39,897 nucleotides of DNA from Butyrivibrio sp. UBA3740 (GTDB lineage: Bacteria > Bacillota > Clostridia > Lachnospirales > Lachnospiraceae): contig DFGW01000093.1 in the NCBI GenBank assembly GCA_002372465.1, positions 1 to 39,897 on the forward strand, written 5' to 3'. This document shows positions 32,201 to 38,414 of the stretch, in pieces. The stretch's first letter is position 1, and each line of letters begins with the position of its first letter. The notes under the pieces were generated by a model that worked only from the letters and a program-made list of their open reading frames with translations, made no database searches and was not told where the DNA came from. Both the position numbers and the translations under genes were made by a program.

Positions 32201-35200
32201 TTGTTACGCCCTTAGGAATAGTTATTGAGTGAAGTCCCGTGCAATTATAAAACGCTCCTTGGGGAATAGAGGTTATTCCTTCTGGTAAAACAATTCTTTC
32301 AATGTTGTTCCAATTGCGAAATGTATTATCTGCATGGAAGCTTTTGGTAAGAACCACCTCTTTAAGTGCTGCATATTCCGAAGTGTCCTCAAAATATTTA
32401 TCATCTTCGTTGCCAAACAGTCCCCCAAGTCCTCCAGGCGCATGGCCTATTTCAATCCTCTTAAGAGCAGTGCATCCCTCCAAACTTCCAGGGCAGAGTG
32501 ATGCCTGATTTTCATCCGTAAATGACTCCAAAGAGGTACAATCCTTGAAAGCATATTCCATTACTGTAGCACGCTCATTCTTGGGAAGTGTTACCTCTTT
32601 TAATCGTGAAGCTTTTTCGAAAGAATGTGAGTCATAATACCAAACAGATGTGGGCAAATCAATTGACTTAATTCCACAATTGTAAAAAGCATATTGTTCT
32701 ATATAACAAATGCCTTCCGGTAAAACTACTTCTTCAAGGTTATTCCAGTTTCTAAATGTATTGGCAAGTATTCTTTCTCGACTTTTTGTCAATACAACCT
32801 TTTTAAGGGAGGAATACCTTGACGTATCATCAAAATAAGGCAGCTTTTTATCATCACTATGAGTTACCTCCGCGTTAGAGTTAAATAACGCGCCGAGTGT
32901 GTTGTTGACATGTGTGACATTTGATGCGATTCCACAAATATACGGGGTGGTGATTGTTTCAATTGATGTACATCCTTCAAGTGCACCAAGACCAATACTT
33001 TGAACCGAATCCGGAATTTTTAAAGAGCGCAGGGAACTACAATCCTTAAATGCTCCTTCACCAATATTCTGCAGCTTATCCGGCAAAGGTATTCTCTGAA
33101 GTGAACTGCATCCTTCAAAAGCATATTTATATATTCCTTCTATATTGTCTGGTATATTAACTGACACAAGCGATGAACATCCCGAAAAGGCGTAGTCATA
33201 TATCATAACTACTGTATCTGGGAGTACTATTTCAGTAATTTGACTCCAATCTTTAAATGCCATGGTATTAATTCGATCACAATTTGTTAGGCAGACTCTG
33301 CTTAGTGCAAAATCAGAAGGATTATATTCTCTGCCTTCTATGTTGGACTCATCAACACCAAGCAACCAGCTAATGCGCTTCACATTAGGCAAAGTCAAAC
33401 TTCTTATTGATGTGCATCCTTTCAGTGCCCCGTAACCTATACTGGTGCAGCTTTCAGGGATTGCAAAAGAGATAAGCCCACTGCAATCCTTAAATGAATA
33501 CACACCTATTTCCACTAAGCCGGCAGGCATCCTGAAAAACTTAAGACTGCTGCATCCATCAAATGCATTTGCCTGAATGCTGGTTGTATTGCCGGGAATA
33601 ACTATTTCTTCTATGTTTGACCAATGGTAAAAAGCTTTTTCCTTTATTTCTGTAACTTTTGTCAGCGTAACCTTTTTAAGCGCTGCATAAGTAGAAGTGT
33701 CTTCTAATACCTCCTGCTTGGCAAAAAGATACCCCATGGTACCGCTTGTTCCCGAAAGTAAAAACGGTGTTTTCAACTCCTCAAGAGAAGTACAACCTGC
33801 AAGAGCACCCGGATAAATACGCTTAAGGGAATCCGGAAACTCCAGGTACTTAATCTCTGTGTGATCCTTAAATGCATCTTCAGAAATCTCAATTACCGGG
33901 TATCCTGAAATAGATGAAGGAACAACTACTCTTTCTATGTTTCCAGTATATCCGGTGATACATATTTCAGTATTCGCATTTATCTTGGAATAGCTAAACT
34001 TTGATGTTGGGACTACATTTTCATCGCCCTCTGAAGAAGCATCATGCTCCCAGGGATTTCTTCCCGGCATCTCAGTAAACTTGCCATAAAGAGTGATGTC
34101 TTCATCAGGCATCTTATCAACATTGAAGCCCCAGCTTTCTTTGAACTCCTCATCCTTGTACCAGCCATCAAAAATGTATCCCATCTTCGAAGGCTTCTTA
34201 GGATAATCAATATATTCACCTTCAAAAGCGGTAGCATAGAAATCTGCAATACCCTCCGCTTTATAAGTTATCTTATGTGTCTTTTTCCATTTTGCATACA
34301 GTATAGTGTTTCCGGTAACTTTATCATTATTAAAATTCCACTCCCGAACATATCTACTGTCCTTATACCAGCCATATACAGACTCACCCTGGTGACTGGT
34401 CATATCAGGACGGGGAATAAGACTTCCGGCAGGAAGATTTAATGGCGCAAGATATACATCGGATTTTCCCGTGCTAAAGCCTATTCTGTATGTTTTTTCC
34501 TTCTCCTCCTCTACCTTGTTTGTATATATAAGTTTCTCAAAGTTCGGAGTCGTTACTTCCTCATCAATGTCTAATTCCTCAATTAAAACATGAGCACCCA
34601 CTCGACAAAACGCAAAAATGCTTATGGTCTTCTTGAGGATCTCCATCTCCAGTCTTACACCCTCATCGGCAAATAACTCTGCATCTGCCTCAATAAGGAC
34701 ATTTACATGTAATCCAAGGGTCTCTCTTAAATAGACTTCACCATTAACCTTCGCCTCAGCACTGGCGGTTGGAACTACATCGCGTTCCATAGCAAAGCTG
34801 CCATAAGCATATTTCAGTGTGGCGGAAGACGCCAGCGAAGTCTTGACTGAAACTTCACCGGATACATCAAAGCAAAGATAAATATTGACTCCTATATCCT
34901 CGATTCCGGTGGTCTGGAATGGAATTGTAGCAATCTGTATCTCGCCTTTATACTTTCCTTCAACTTTACCTTCAAGAGTAGTTTCATTCTTTAAAGTAAG
35001 GGTGAATTCGTTAATCTTCCAGCCAAACAGGTCAATATCAATATCAGCATCTACAGACAATTTATCTGCAGCTTTAACAGTGTACTTTAGGTTTTTCCCT
35101 ATATTGCCTGTATATTCCTCAACCGCAAGTTCATCCCCCAATGGATCGGGATTGATGATTATATGATTAAGATCTAAGTCAGGTTTAGACCACATGAGGA

Positions 35201-36284
35201 TGCTTCCATCCTCATTTGTTACCTCTTCAGCCTTGTATGCTTCCTGAGCTCCGTCTCCGTCCGTATCAAAATAGTAAATTGCATTTGCAAAATCAGGAGC
35301 CAGATTATGATCATGGATAACAAGCGTATTAAGTGCATCTCTTCCAAGAGCTCTTTCAACGGAAAAGACTACAGAATCTCCCTTATCTTCAGCAGAAAGA
35401 ACCTTGAAAGCATCTCCGTTTGGAATCTCTGTTGAAGGAGGCAGATAAAATACAGAGCCGGTCTCCAAAAGGTCCGCCTCAGGTTTTGAAATTTCTATTT
35501 TTGACTTGGAAATAAAAGAATAGTGTGATCTTACAATTTCAGAAAAATCGTGGACTCCATCCGCAAAATCAAACTCAGAAAGATTCTCTGAATAGTAGCC
35601 CATTCTTTCGGCATAAAAAAGAGCCTCAGAGCCATGATAGGCCCTGATTGTTACAGATGAGTTAAATGCATAGTTGCTTATATAAGAAACATAGAATGGA
35701 ATGGTTATGGTATTAAGTGATTTGCATCCTGAAAAAGCACCCTCTTCTATAGCTACTGCGAACTTGCCGTCCAGCTTTATCGGGACATTGACTTCCCTGT
35801 CCGAAGTGCCGTTAAAGCGCACAATATGAGCGTAGTCATTATCATCGAGGTAATACTCATACTTACCTGCAGTTAAGATCTCAGGATCTACGACTGCTTC
35901 TTCATCAGACGATAAAAGGTGCGAGCCTTTTTCGATATTCTGAGTATCCTCTATATCTTCTTCAACTGAAGCATCGCTGTCTGACTGGATTTCGTCGTCC
36001 AACTCTCCGGTATTCTCATCAAAATCCTCATCTTCTGCGTCGAAGTCATCCCCGATTTCATCAGATGAATTGCCGCGCTCAATATCCTGAAGCTGTTTTT
36101 CAAGATCTGAATAGTCTACTATCGTGCTCTCGTCCGAGGTCTCTTGCTGATCCTCGTCTTCTGCGCTGATAGCTGATATACTGTCATTCTCAAATTCAGC
36201 AGCAAATCCCGTAACACCTGCACTCGTGAAAATGAGCGTAAAGCTCATTATTCCACTTAATACCCTGTAACCAAGTTTTATCAT
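26208..36284 (-). CDS. Very large secreted repeat protein: LRR (BspA), InlB B-repeats, Ig-like domains and an unassigned C-terminal domain
   Basis: 3358 residues from the ATG at 36284, with AGGGG upstream; a TTG 21 bases earlier is unlikely. Layout: signal peptide (~1-29, ending GVTGFAA); strongly acidic region (~30-130); one LRR unit; unassigned region (~240-370); beta-rich domain without repeats (~370-580); paired InlB repeats (~595-740, FDGWYKDEEF); LRR blocks (~775-1430, 1560-1735, 2000-2300) with further InlB repeats between; a DDPxNP linker (~2309-2353); Big_2 (~2355-2438); six to seven MBG-like repeats (~2445-3070); Big_2 (~3075-3145); and a unique C-terminal ~210 residues. LRR blocks share the phrase LxxTxFRNWNNxEEIVLP. 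No LPxTG motif or membrane anchor ends it. A surface adhesin or polymer-binding role is inferred. It is one uninterrupted frame of about 10 kb. Confidence 0.88.
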   Translation of the reverse strand: MIKLGYRVLSGIMSFTLIFTSAGVTGFAAEFENDSISAISAEDEDQQETSDESTIVDYSDLEKQLQDIERGNSSDEIGDDFDAEDEDFDENTGELDDEIQSDSDASVEEDIEDTQNIEKGSHLLSSDEEAVVDPEILTAGKYEYYLDDNDYAHIVRFNGTSDREVNVPIKLDGKFAVAIEEGAFSGCKSLNTITIPFYVSYISNYAFNSSVTIRAYHGSEALFYAERMGYYSENLSEFDFADGVHDFSEIVRSHYSFISKSKIEISKPEADLLETGSVFYLPPSTEIPNGDAFKVLSAEDKGDSVVFSVERALGRDALNTLVIHDHNLAPDFANAIYYFDTDGDGAQEAYKAEEVTNEDGSILMWSKPDLDLNHIIINPDPLGDELAVEEYTGNIGKNLKYTVKAADKLSVDADIDIDLFGWKINEFTLTLKNETTLEGKVEGKYKGEIQIATIPFQTTGIEDIGVNIYLCFDVSGEVSVKTSLASSATLKYAYGSFAMERDVVPTASAEAKVNGEVYLRETLGLHVNVLIEADAELFADEGVRLEMEILKKTISIFAFCRVGAHVLIEELDIDEEVTTPNFEKLIYTNKVEEEKEKTYRIGFSTGKSDVYLAPLNLPAGSLIPRPDMTSHQGESVYGWYKDSRYVREWNFNNDKVTGNTILYAKWKKTHKITYKAEGIADFYATAFEGEYIDYPKKPSKMGYIFDGWYKDEEFKESWGFNVDKMPDEDITLYGKFTEMPGRNPWEHDASSEGDENVVPTSKFSYSKINANTEICITGYTGNIERVVVPSSISGYPVIEISEDAFKDHTEIKYLEFPDSLKRIYPGALAGCTSLEELKTPFLLSGTSGTMGYLFAKQEVLEDTSTYAALKKVTLTKVTEIKEKAFYHWSNIEEIVIPGNTTSIQANAFDGCSSLKFFRMPAGLVEIGVYSFKDCSGLISFAIPESCTSIGYGALKGCTSIRSLTLPNVKRISWLLGVDESNIEGREYNPSDFALSRVCLTNCDRINTMAFKDWSQITEIVLPDTVVMIYDYAFSGCSSLVSVNIPDNIEGIYKYAFEGCSSLQRIPLPDKLQNIGEGAFKDCSSLRSLKIPDSVQSIGLGALEGCTSIETITTPYICGIASNVTHVNNTLGALFNSNAEVTHSDDKKLPYFDDTSRYSSLKKVVLTKSRERILANTFRNWNNLEEVVLPEGICYIEQYAFYNCGIKSIDLPTSVWYYDSHSFEKASRLKEVTLPKNERATVMEYAFKDCTSLESFTDENQASLCPGSLEGCTALKRIEIGHAPGGLGGLFGNEDDKYFEDTSEYAALKEVVLTKSFHADNTFRNWNNIERIVLPEGITSIPQGAFYNCTGLHSITIPKGVTRIDEEAFNGCTGIETIELPSTVTLINKRAFANCTALRSITIPEECKNIYDLPFAGCTNLERLVVYSRSNSSLQSTTFLEDDFKGTIYCFKDSDIERYAKEHGFAVVNIDTSFATVRYCFNNGTADKEVREIAGSTFKPIGDPQNGYATFTGWYKDEACKSKWNFVKDVLPETGVTLYAGWTRGKGVYGNFYVDASDGFIVITGYEGTPSSITIPETLDGLTVKEIGAYAFADNTLLTTIKIPKTITRVDSNAFSGDTKLATFTVAEENETYAANNGVLFSKDNSKLVLFPLGKTGSYTVPDGVKEISDAAFRNSALEEIILPSGLTTIGNLAFDNCKSLKTITLPDSVETIGKFAFSRSCLDSIYGPVQNAKINSYMKNYSLPYNYFTVTFSLGDDSVYKIKQRAGECISEDFKNELNKFKKDAYEIKNWKVTSTDKIWDFANDKMPAEDLALYADWNCDFTYSVVGSAVTITGTGNSKTDYIIPDTIEEKIVTSIAEGAFVSENIKSVTIPATVTAIAEGAFANGITLVGDKNTEAENYATGHNGIEFKVRKYVLSFVTNGGSDIDDCYYAKGEVISKPSDPIKDNHVFANWFADEELTTGFDFGAETMPGRDAKVYAKWYKQNENIADNEFTYKKIGGKLTITGYGGTDTYLVIPASINGTPVNAIGDSALRDNTYVREITVPNSVDTIGDYAFYGCSRLEKLTVSEDVSSIGRYAFANCGSLNSVDLSGFAVKELPEGLFMYDTNLYEVALPAGLETIGKYSLAGCTYLQEVSIPATVTSIKDHAFYMDSTLESIELPSGVTTIGEGFIDGCDSISEIRMSGQGSKFTVSDGILYLGNRLVRCPENYAGTVNIPASVTTIGKGAFRNCDNLENFAIPESISTLESEAFENCDSFHVLLVPDAVTVIGSNAFFGSRDLTLTGNKGSYIETYAKENNLRFKYVGEEGDDPTNPDDPVNPDDPTNPDDPVNPDDPVNPDDPTNPDDPVIPDEPADKDYRVILSRDKVSLYVGEEYTLSAHVDPVAQGAQISYTSGNAAVATVATDGKITAVAAGKALIKATADNAMSAYCVVTVMESEVEEDDTPYGNETTAGIWVAAQSFESEIQYTGGKITQQNLRVYYGKKLLKEKTDYTVAYKNNVNVADSDTKSAPQLTVTLKGQYQGSKVYYFSITPVDISNTELVTENGQLTVVYNKKVQHPIPELYFAGKKLTNKKDFVCEYPDSDTYYQYVSSFWTPTIQVKGNGNFTGTRTVEFKITEANKSLSKATVTIAPANSADKKIYFKGTLRPSDLKATVKLGGKVVPQSYYEITSVPDKVGKGIVTVEATNTGKTNGYFGYKNVSITSYGDRNIKNVTVEGLSASVTFDGASAASANGIRQNIALKYSGDPLVEGTDYTASYSANKKVGTAKITIKGLGRYTGSLSKSFKITACTENISVDYDDEISFAKGGVTPSVKVTYAKGSASAYVLNSKTDYSVVIKNRSNLKPGTMVFQIAGKGNFKNYKSEDMQVTVTKGNLRKATMTLTDKAVVAKGTGWKSSVKIMDVNGKALAAGTDYDKNLTYSYDGMEEGRLPAAGTTVYVTAVGKGFYEGSSLMGSYKVFKSNVSKLAFVVDPMSHTGREVEPKVGERIHVYANAKDAKSKKNELTPATDYIEVVGYSSNIKVGTAKVTVKGLGDFGGTKVLNFKINKMAYGDVAIAATSIFFDKKALNLSKADLPTGQIVATVGPAKAYNKTVIWTTSNAKVATVDKTGLVTAVGQGKATITGTVQGTKKSAKCTVSVVKYTKSYTLEEVTSWVADGSIILDQGQYEGGYLPALASDEDIAKGAYFAYAGDKYSLTTGDRSYMTIYSGGNPIGMVYSPGRNQGYRKVYQKYGQKGLDAFIYALHTGDYSDFYKIRGNCIPLYMDAAFGQPNGYDGDFDGAYPVLPERFLVEKTQFYNKGSHSVDYREHINYDSYWSDKVKAGKAPEFRNLETTPLTKTEIKNYKLAPENYVFFVPEY
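29224..29358 (-). repeat. 18-bp tandem repeat coding the DDPxNP linker
   Basis: About seven copies of an 18-base unit encode DDP(T/V)NP between the leucine-rich and Ig-like halves of the giant protein. Such Asp/Pro linkers are stiff, extended spacers in surface proteins. The near-identical copies could change in number by slippage in whole codons without breaking the frame. Confidence 0.85.
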
Positions 36285-36334
36285 AACCCATACCCCTGTT
36301 TCCAAAAATAAATTTTTTATAAACTGTCTTTTAC

Positions 36335-36364
36335 ATTATACAAAACTTAGTATTTCACCCACAA
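36335..36364 (-). promoter_or_regulatory. Promoter of the 3358-residue protein gene
   Basis: On the minus strand: TTGTGG (36364-36359), an 18-base spacer, and TATAAT (36340-36335), about 50 bases before the ATG. Confidence 0.55.
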
Positions 36365-36486
36365 CAGATTTAAACGATTTTTTGAGCCAAAACGAAACTA
36401 TATTTCATCGGGGAAAGTGTCACTATCTCTTAGAAATCTGTGTTTGCAGAACAAAAGAGGCTCTTTCAGCCTTCTATGTTCACTCT

Positions 36487-36591
36487 TTTTGATTAATTCT
36501 TGATTAATCTTTTTGATGATGAAGCCGCAAGCCTTGTGTTAATGCATGTTTACAGGAGAACTAATGTTTCAAGTCCCCCCCTCGCTACTAA
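36487..36591 (+). repeat. att copy B: 105-bp repeat ending in the tRNA-Met 3' end
   Basis: Same layout as copy A: two GATTAAT-type boxes, GATGAAGCCGCA, and the tRNA core at 36566-36591 (one mismatch to the tRNA). It forms the junction between modules 2 and 3. Confidence 0.8.
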
Positions 36592-36622
36592 AAAAGGAAA
36601 GCATTCGTTGCTTTCCTTTTTT
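36592..36622 (+). terminator. Terminator directly after att copy B
   Basis: AAGGAAAGCA (36594-36603) pairs with TGCTTTCCTT (36609-36618), followed by T's. It is nearly identical to the terminator after copy C. Confidence 0.85.
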
Positions 36623-36631
36623 GATGCACAA

Positions 36632-36796
36632 GACCGGCAAGCGAATGGATGCTTGCATACAAATTCATTTGCCGGTCGTAAGGACATGGAGCACGAAGTG
36701 CGGAATGTCTGTGTGCATAATCGAGTAGGAGTCAGCCTACTCGATTGTGTGTATAGGTAAAATGGTCCCTGGGGACTTAAGTCAAGGGACCATTTT
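36632..36796 (+). repeat. Cluster of four strong hairpins, non-coding
   Basis: H1: GACCGGCAA.../...TTGCCGGTC (36632-36677, with an inner GCAAGC/GCTTGC). H2: nested GACAT/ATGTC and GCAC/GTGC (36683-36709). H3: a perfect 11-bp stem AATCGAGTAGG/CCTACTCGATT (36719-36746). H4: a perfect 12-bp stem AAAATGGTCCCT/AGGGACCATTTT (36759-36796). The reading frame that spans part of it starts inside the att repeat and is not credible. It may be a structured RNA, a mobilisation or recombination substrate, or stacked terminators. Confidence 0.6.
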
Positions 36797-36941
36797 ATTG
36801 AATTGCTAGGGTTAGATTTCTCCGTAAGAATGTTTATAGCAAAACAGCGTTGGTGGTATGTGATTTCTGCCAGACTCTGGGTTGATGATTCCGGGTGGAA
36901 TACTCCAGGGAATGATTCATATCACTGTTTTTGCCTTTGGA

Positions 36942-37108
36942 GTCAACACGTTTAAAGCTCTTGCTTGACCTCAATTGGCGATAATCACCGATGAGTCAAC
37001 CATGTAGAATGTACACTGTTGACCTCAAATGAAGTATTGTAGCTGATAAGTCAACAGATGGACTGATTTTTGTTGACTGCAAATCACAGATTTAAATGTT
37101 GAATCAAC
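36942..37108. repeat. Degenerate ~54-bp tandem repeat with GTTGAC/GTCAAC pairs
   Basis: The half-sites (G)TTGAC(C/T) start at about 36964, 37018 and 37072, exactly 54 apart. Their inverted partners (G/A)TCAAC occur at 36942, 36995, 37050 and 37103. Each unit thus has an inverted pair about 26 bases apart. The rest of 36797-37147 has no gene I can support. Confidence 0.5.
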
Positions 37109-37147
37109 GACCAGGGGTTATTTTCATGACCGCAAACATAAAAAGTA

Positions 37148-37469
37148 TCAAATGAAGTCAAGCAGCGGCTCAGGATTATTTCTTTTTTTCAATGCTTCCA
37201 GTTCTTTCAATGTAATCCCATCCGCAGTTTTCCACTCTAAATTACCGTTTGTACTTGATGCGCAAACAAAAGCTGACGCACCGGATGGTGAATTAAACAA
37301 GATATCCTCCAAGAGAACATAAAGCTAATCCAGTCCAATTCGCAAGGGTACACTTAATACGGCCACTTACGTCCCCATCCATCAAATATAGATTTATGCT
37401 TTTCCCTCTTTGCATGGCTGCAGCGCCAATGTCATCAATTTCATCTTTAGTAAGTGTTTTGTTTCGCAT
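37148..37469 (-). pseudogene. DUF4357 / GIY-YIG-type protein, internally deleted and frameshifted
   Basis: The ATG at 37469 opens a frame reading MRNKTLTKDEIDDIGAAAMQ, then GKSINLYLMDGDVSGRIKC and LANWTG, and stopping at TAA. A different frame then encodes NSPSGASAFVCASSTNGNLEW and KTADGITLKELE and stops at 37148. The first part is the N-terminus and the second the C-terminal DUF4357 domain of a known family of small DNA-processing-like proteins. In complete members a GIY-YIG nuclease domain of roughly 150-200 residues lies between them; here it is missing. This is a remnant with an internal deletion, not a sequencing-type single frameshift. Confidence 0.7.
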
Positions 37470-37536
37470 CTGACTGAAAAGCTATTACTTCTTTGAGTAA
37501 AAAACAGTTTTTTCCATATCTCGGGCATATAACAAT

Positions 37537-37620
37537 CTAATCAGGATGCTTGAACTTCTCGTCTAATGTCTCGCATTCCTCTTTTGTATTCAATATCCAA
37601 AAAACAACTCTCTTCATCAT
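37537..37620 (-). pseudogene. Small broken frame of unknown family
   Basis: From the ATG at 37620 the translation is MMKRVVFWILNTKEECETLD then EKFKHPD, ended by TAG. The same frame then continues IVICPRYGKN, which looks like more of the same protein (a CPxC/G knuckle may have been lost). No family was identified. It lies between the DUF4357 remnant and the toxin-antitoxin promoter. Confidence 0.35.
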
Positions 37621-37684
37621 GCTTTTTCGAATAATTACACTAACAATTTTGTTATACCACTTGCTTTTTAAGCAACACGATTAC

Positions 37685-37713
37685 TTGTTATGTGTCCATA
37701 TATGATGTATAAT
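37685..37713 (+). promoter_or_regulatory. Promoter of the toxin-antitoxin operon
   Basis: TTGTTA (37685-37690), 17 bases, TATAAT (37708-37713), 25 bases before the antitoxin ATG. AAAGGAG at 37724-37730 is the ribosome site. Antitoxin-toxin complexes of this family usually repress such promoters. Confidence 0.7.
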
Positions 37714-37738
37714 TTAGCCACAGAAAGGAGCAAATATT

Positions 37739-37996
37739 ATGCAGATAGTTCCAATGAGAGATTTAAAAAATACTGTAGAAATCGAGCGCTTATGTGCAGA
37801 ATCCAATGAACCAGTATTTGTCACCAAGAACGGATATGGAAGGCTTGTAGTAATGGATATTGACTATTATGAGCGGACCATGCAAAAAATCAATGAAGCA
37901 AGTCTTGTGAATAAAGGCATTGCAGATTATGAAGCCGGCAAGGTCGTTAATGGCAAGGAATCTTTGAAGAAACTAAGGCAGAAACATGGCATCTAA
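37739..37996 (+). CDS. Type II antitoxin, Phd/YefM family
   Basis: 85 residues. The N-terminal ~50 residues have the Phd/YefM fold pattern (VPMRDLKNTVEIERLCAES then EPVFVTKNGYGRLVVMDIDYYER). It dimerises, binds the operon promoter and presents a disordered C-terminal tail (ASLVNKGIADYEAGKVVNGK) that wraps the toxin. Strong ribosome site. The last 11 bases overlap the toxin gene, so the two are translationally coupled. The pair is intact, unlike most of the island, and probably stabilises it. Confidence 0.9.
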   Translation: MQIVPMRDLKNTVEIERLCAESNEPVFVTKNGYGRLVVMDIDYYERTMQKINEASLVNKGIADYEAGKVVNGKESLKKLRQKHGI

Positions 37997-38315
37997 GAAC
38001 TATGAATATGTTTTTACCGAATCTGCCGAAGCTGATATCGATCTTACATTCTCATATATCAGTGATACTTTGAACAATCCTGATGCTGCATCAGACTTGG
38101 CTGATGAGTTGGAGGCACAGCTTGAAAAAATCTGCAAACGCCCAGAGACAGGTAAGATTGTTGAAAACGAATTTCTGAAGAGAAATGATGTATGGCATTT
38201 TATTGTAAAGAACTATATAGCCTACTATCTCATAGATGACGAGAATAGACAGATTGTCATTTTGAGGTTTGTGTACAGCGGTCGTGGTCAGGATAAGATA
38301 GTTAAGAATTTTTGA
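37986..38315 (+). CDS. Type II toxin, RelE/ParE family
   Basis: 109 residues. The sequence has the ParE/RelE order: an N-terminal strand (YEYVFTESAEADIDLTFSYI), two helices (DAASDLADELEAQLEKI) and the strand set WHFIVKNYIAYYLIDDE and VILRFVYSGRGQD. This is the YafQ/ParE-like layout (V..YR-type core strand, here KNYIAYYLID, and the final RVxHxRRD-like strand, here RFVYSGRGQD). Gyrase poisoning or ribosome-dependent mRNA cleavage are both possible. Its stop codon TGA (38313-38315) is part of the first GATTAATC region of att copy C, so the toxin gene ends inside the repeat. Confidence 0.88.
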   Translation: MASKNYEYVFTESAEADIDLTFSYISDTLNNPDAASDLADELEAQLEKICKRPETGKIVENEFLKRNDVWHFIVKNYIAYYLIDDENRQIVILRFVYSGRGQDKIVKNF

Positions 38316-38414
38316 TTAATCTTTGATTAATCTTTTTGATGATGAAGCCGCAGGCCCTGTATTTATACTTGTTTACGGGAGAACAAATGGTTCAAGTCCC
38401 CTTCTCGCTACTAA
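38309..38414 (+). repeat. att copy C: outermost repeat ending in the tRNA-Met 3' end
   Basis: Paired GATTAATC boxes, GATGAAGCCGCAGGCC and the 26-base core at 38389-38414 (two mismatches to the tRNA). It marks the right-hand end of the island; beyond it the original chromosome should resume. Confidence 0.8.

Larger units (their letters stand above)
25731..36591. mobile_element. Integrated module 2 (decayed)
   Basis: Bounded by att copies A and B. It contains a truncated tyrosine integrase beside copy A and one giant surface-protein gene. The integrase position beside the att core is the usual one for tRNA-borne integrative elements. No conjugation, replication or phage structural gene remains. 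Confidence 0.6.
36566..38414. mobile_element. Integrated module 3 (small, carries toxin-antitoxin)
   Basis: Bounded by att copies B and C, 1.8 kb. It holds hairpin clusters, a degenerate tandem repeat, a collapsed DUF4357 gene, a small broken frame and an intact Phd/ParE pair. No recombinase lies inside. By position it should be the oldest insertion of the three, and its att core has the most mismatches to the tRNA (two). Confidence 0.55.

Noticed and set aside
36500..36760. 86-residue rightward open frame through att copy B and the hairpins
   Set aside because: It starts inside the att repeat, has no ribosome site, and its sequence is just translated repeat and hairpin arms. A similar frame at 38336-38527 starts in copy C for the same reason.
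36942..37108. Possible CRISPR array
   Set aside because: Only 6-8 bases per unit are conserved, the conserved boxes are split as inverted pairs, and no cas gene is present.
18324..38414. Prophage or conjugative element still intact
   Set aside because: No capsid, terminase, portal, relaxase, coupling-protein or replication gene is present, and the integrase and excisionase are both truncated.
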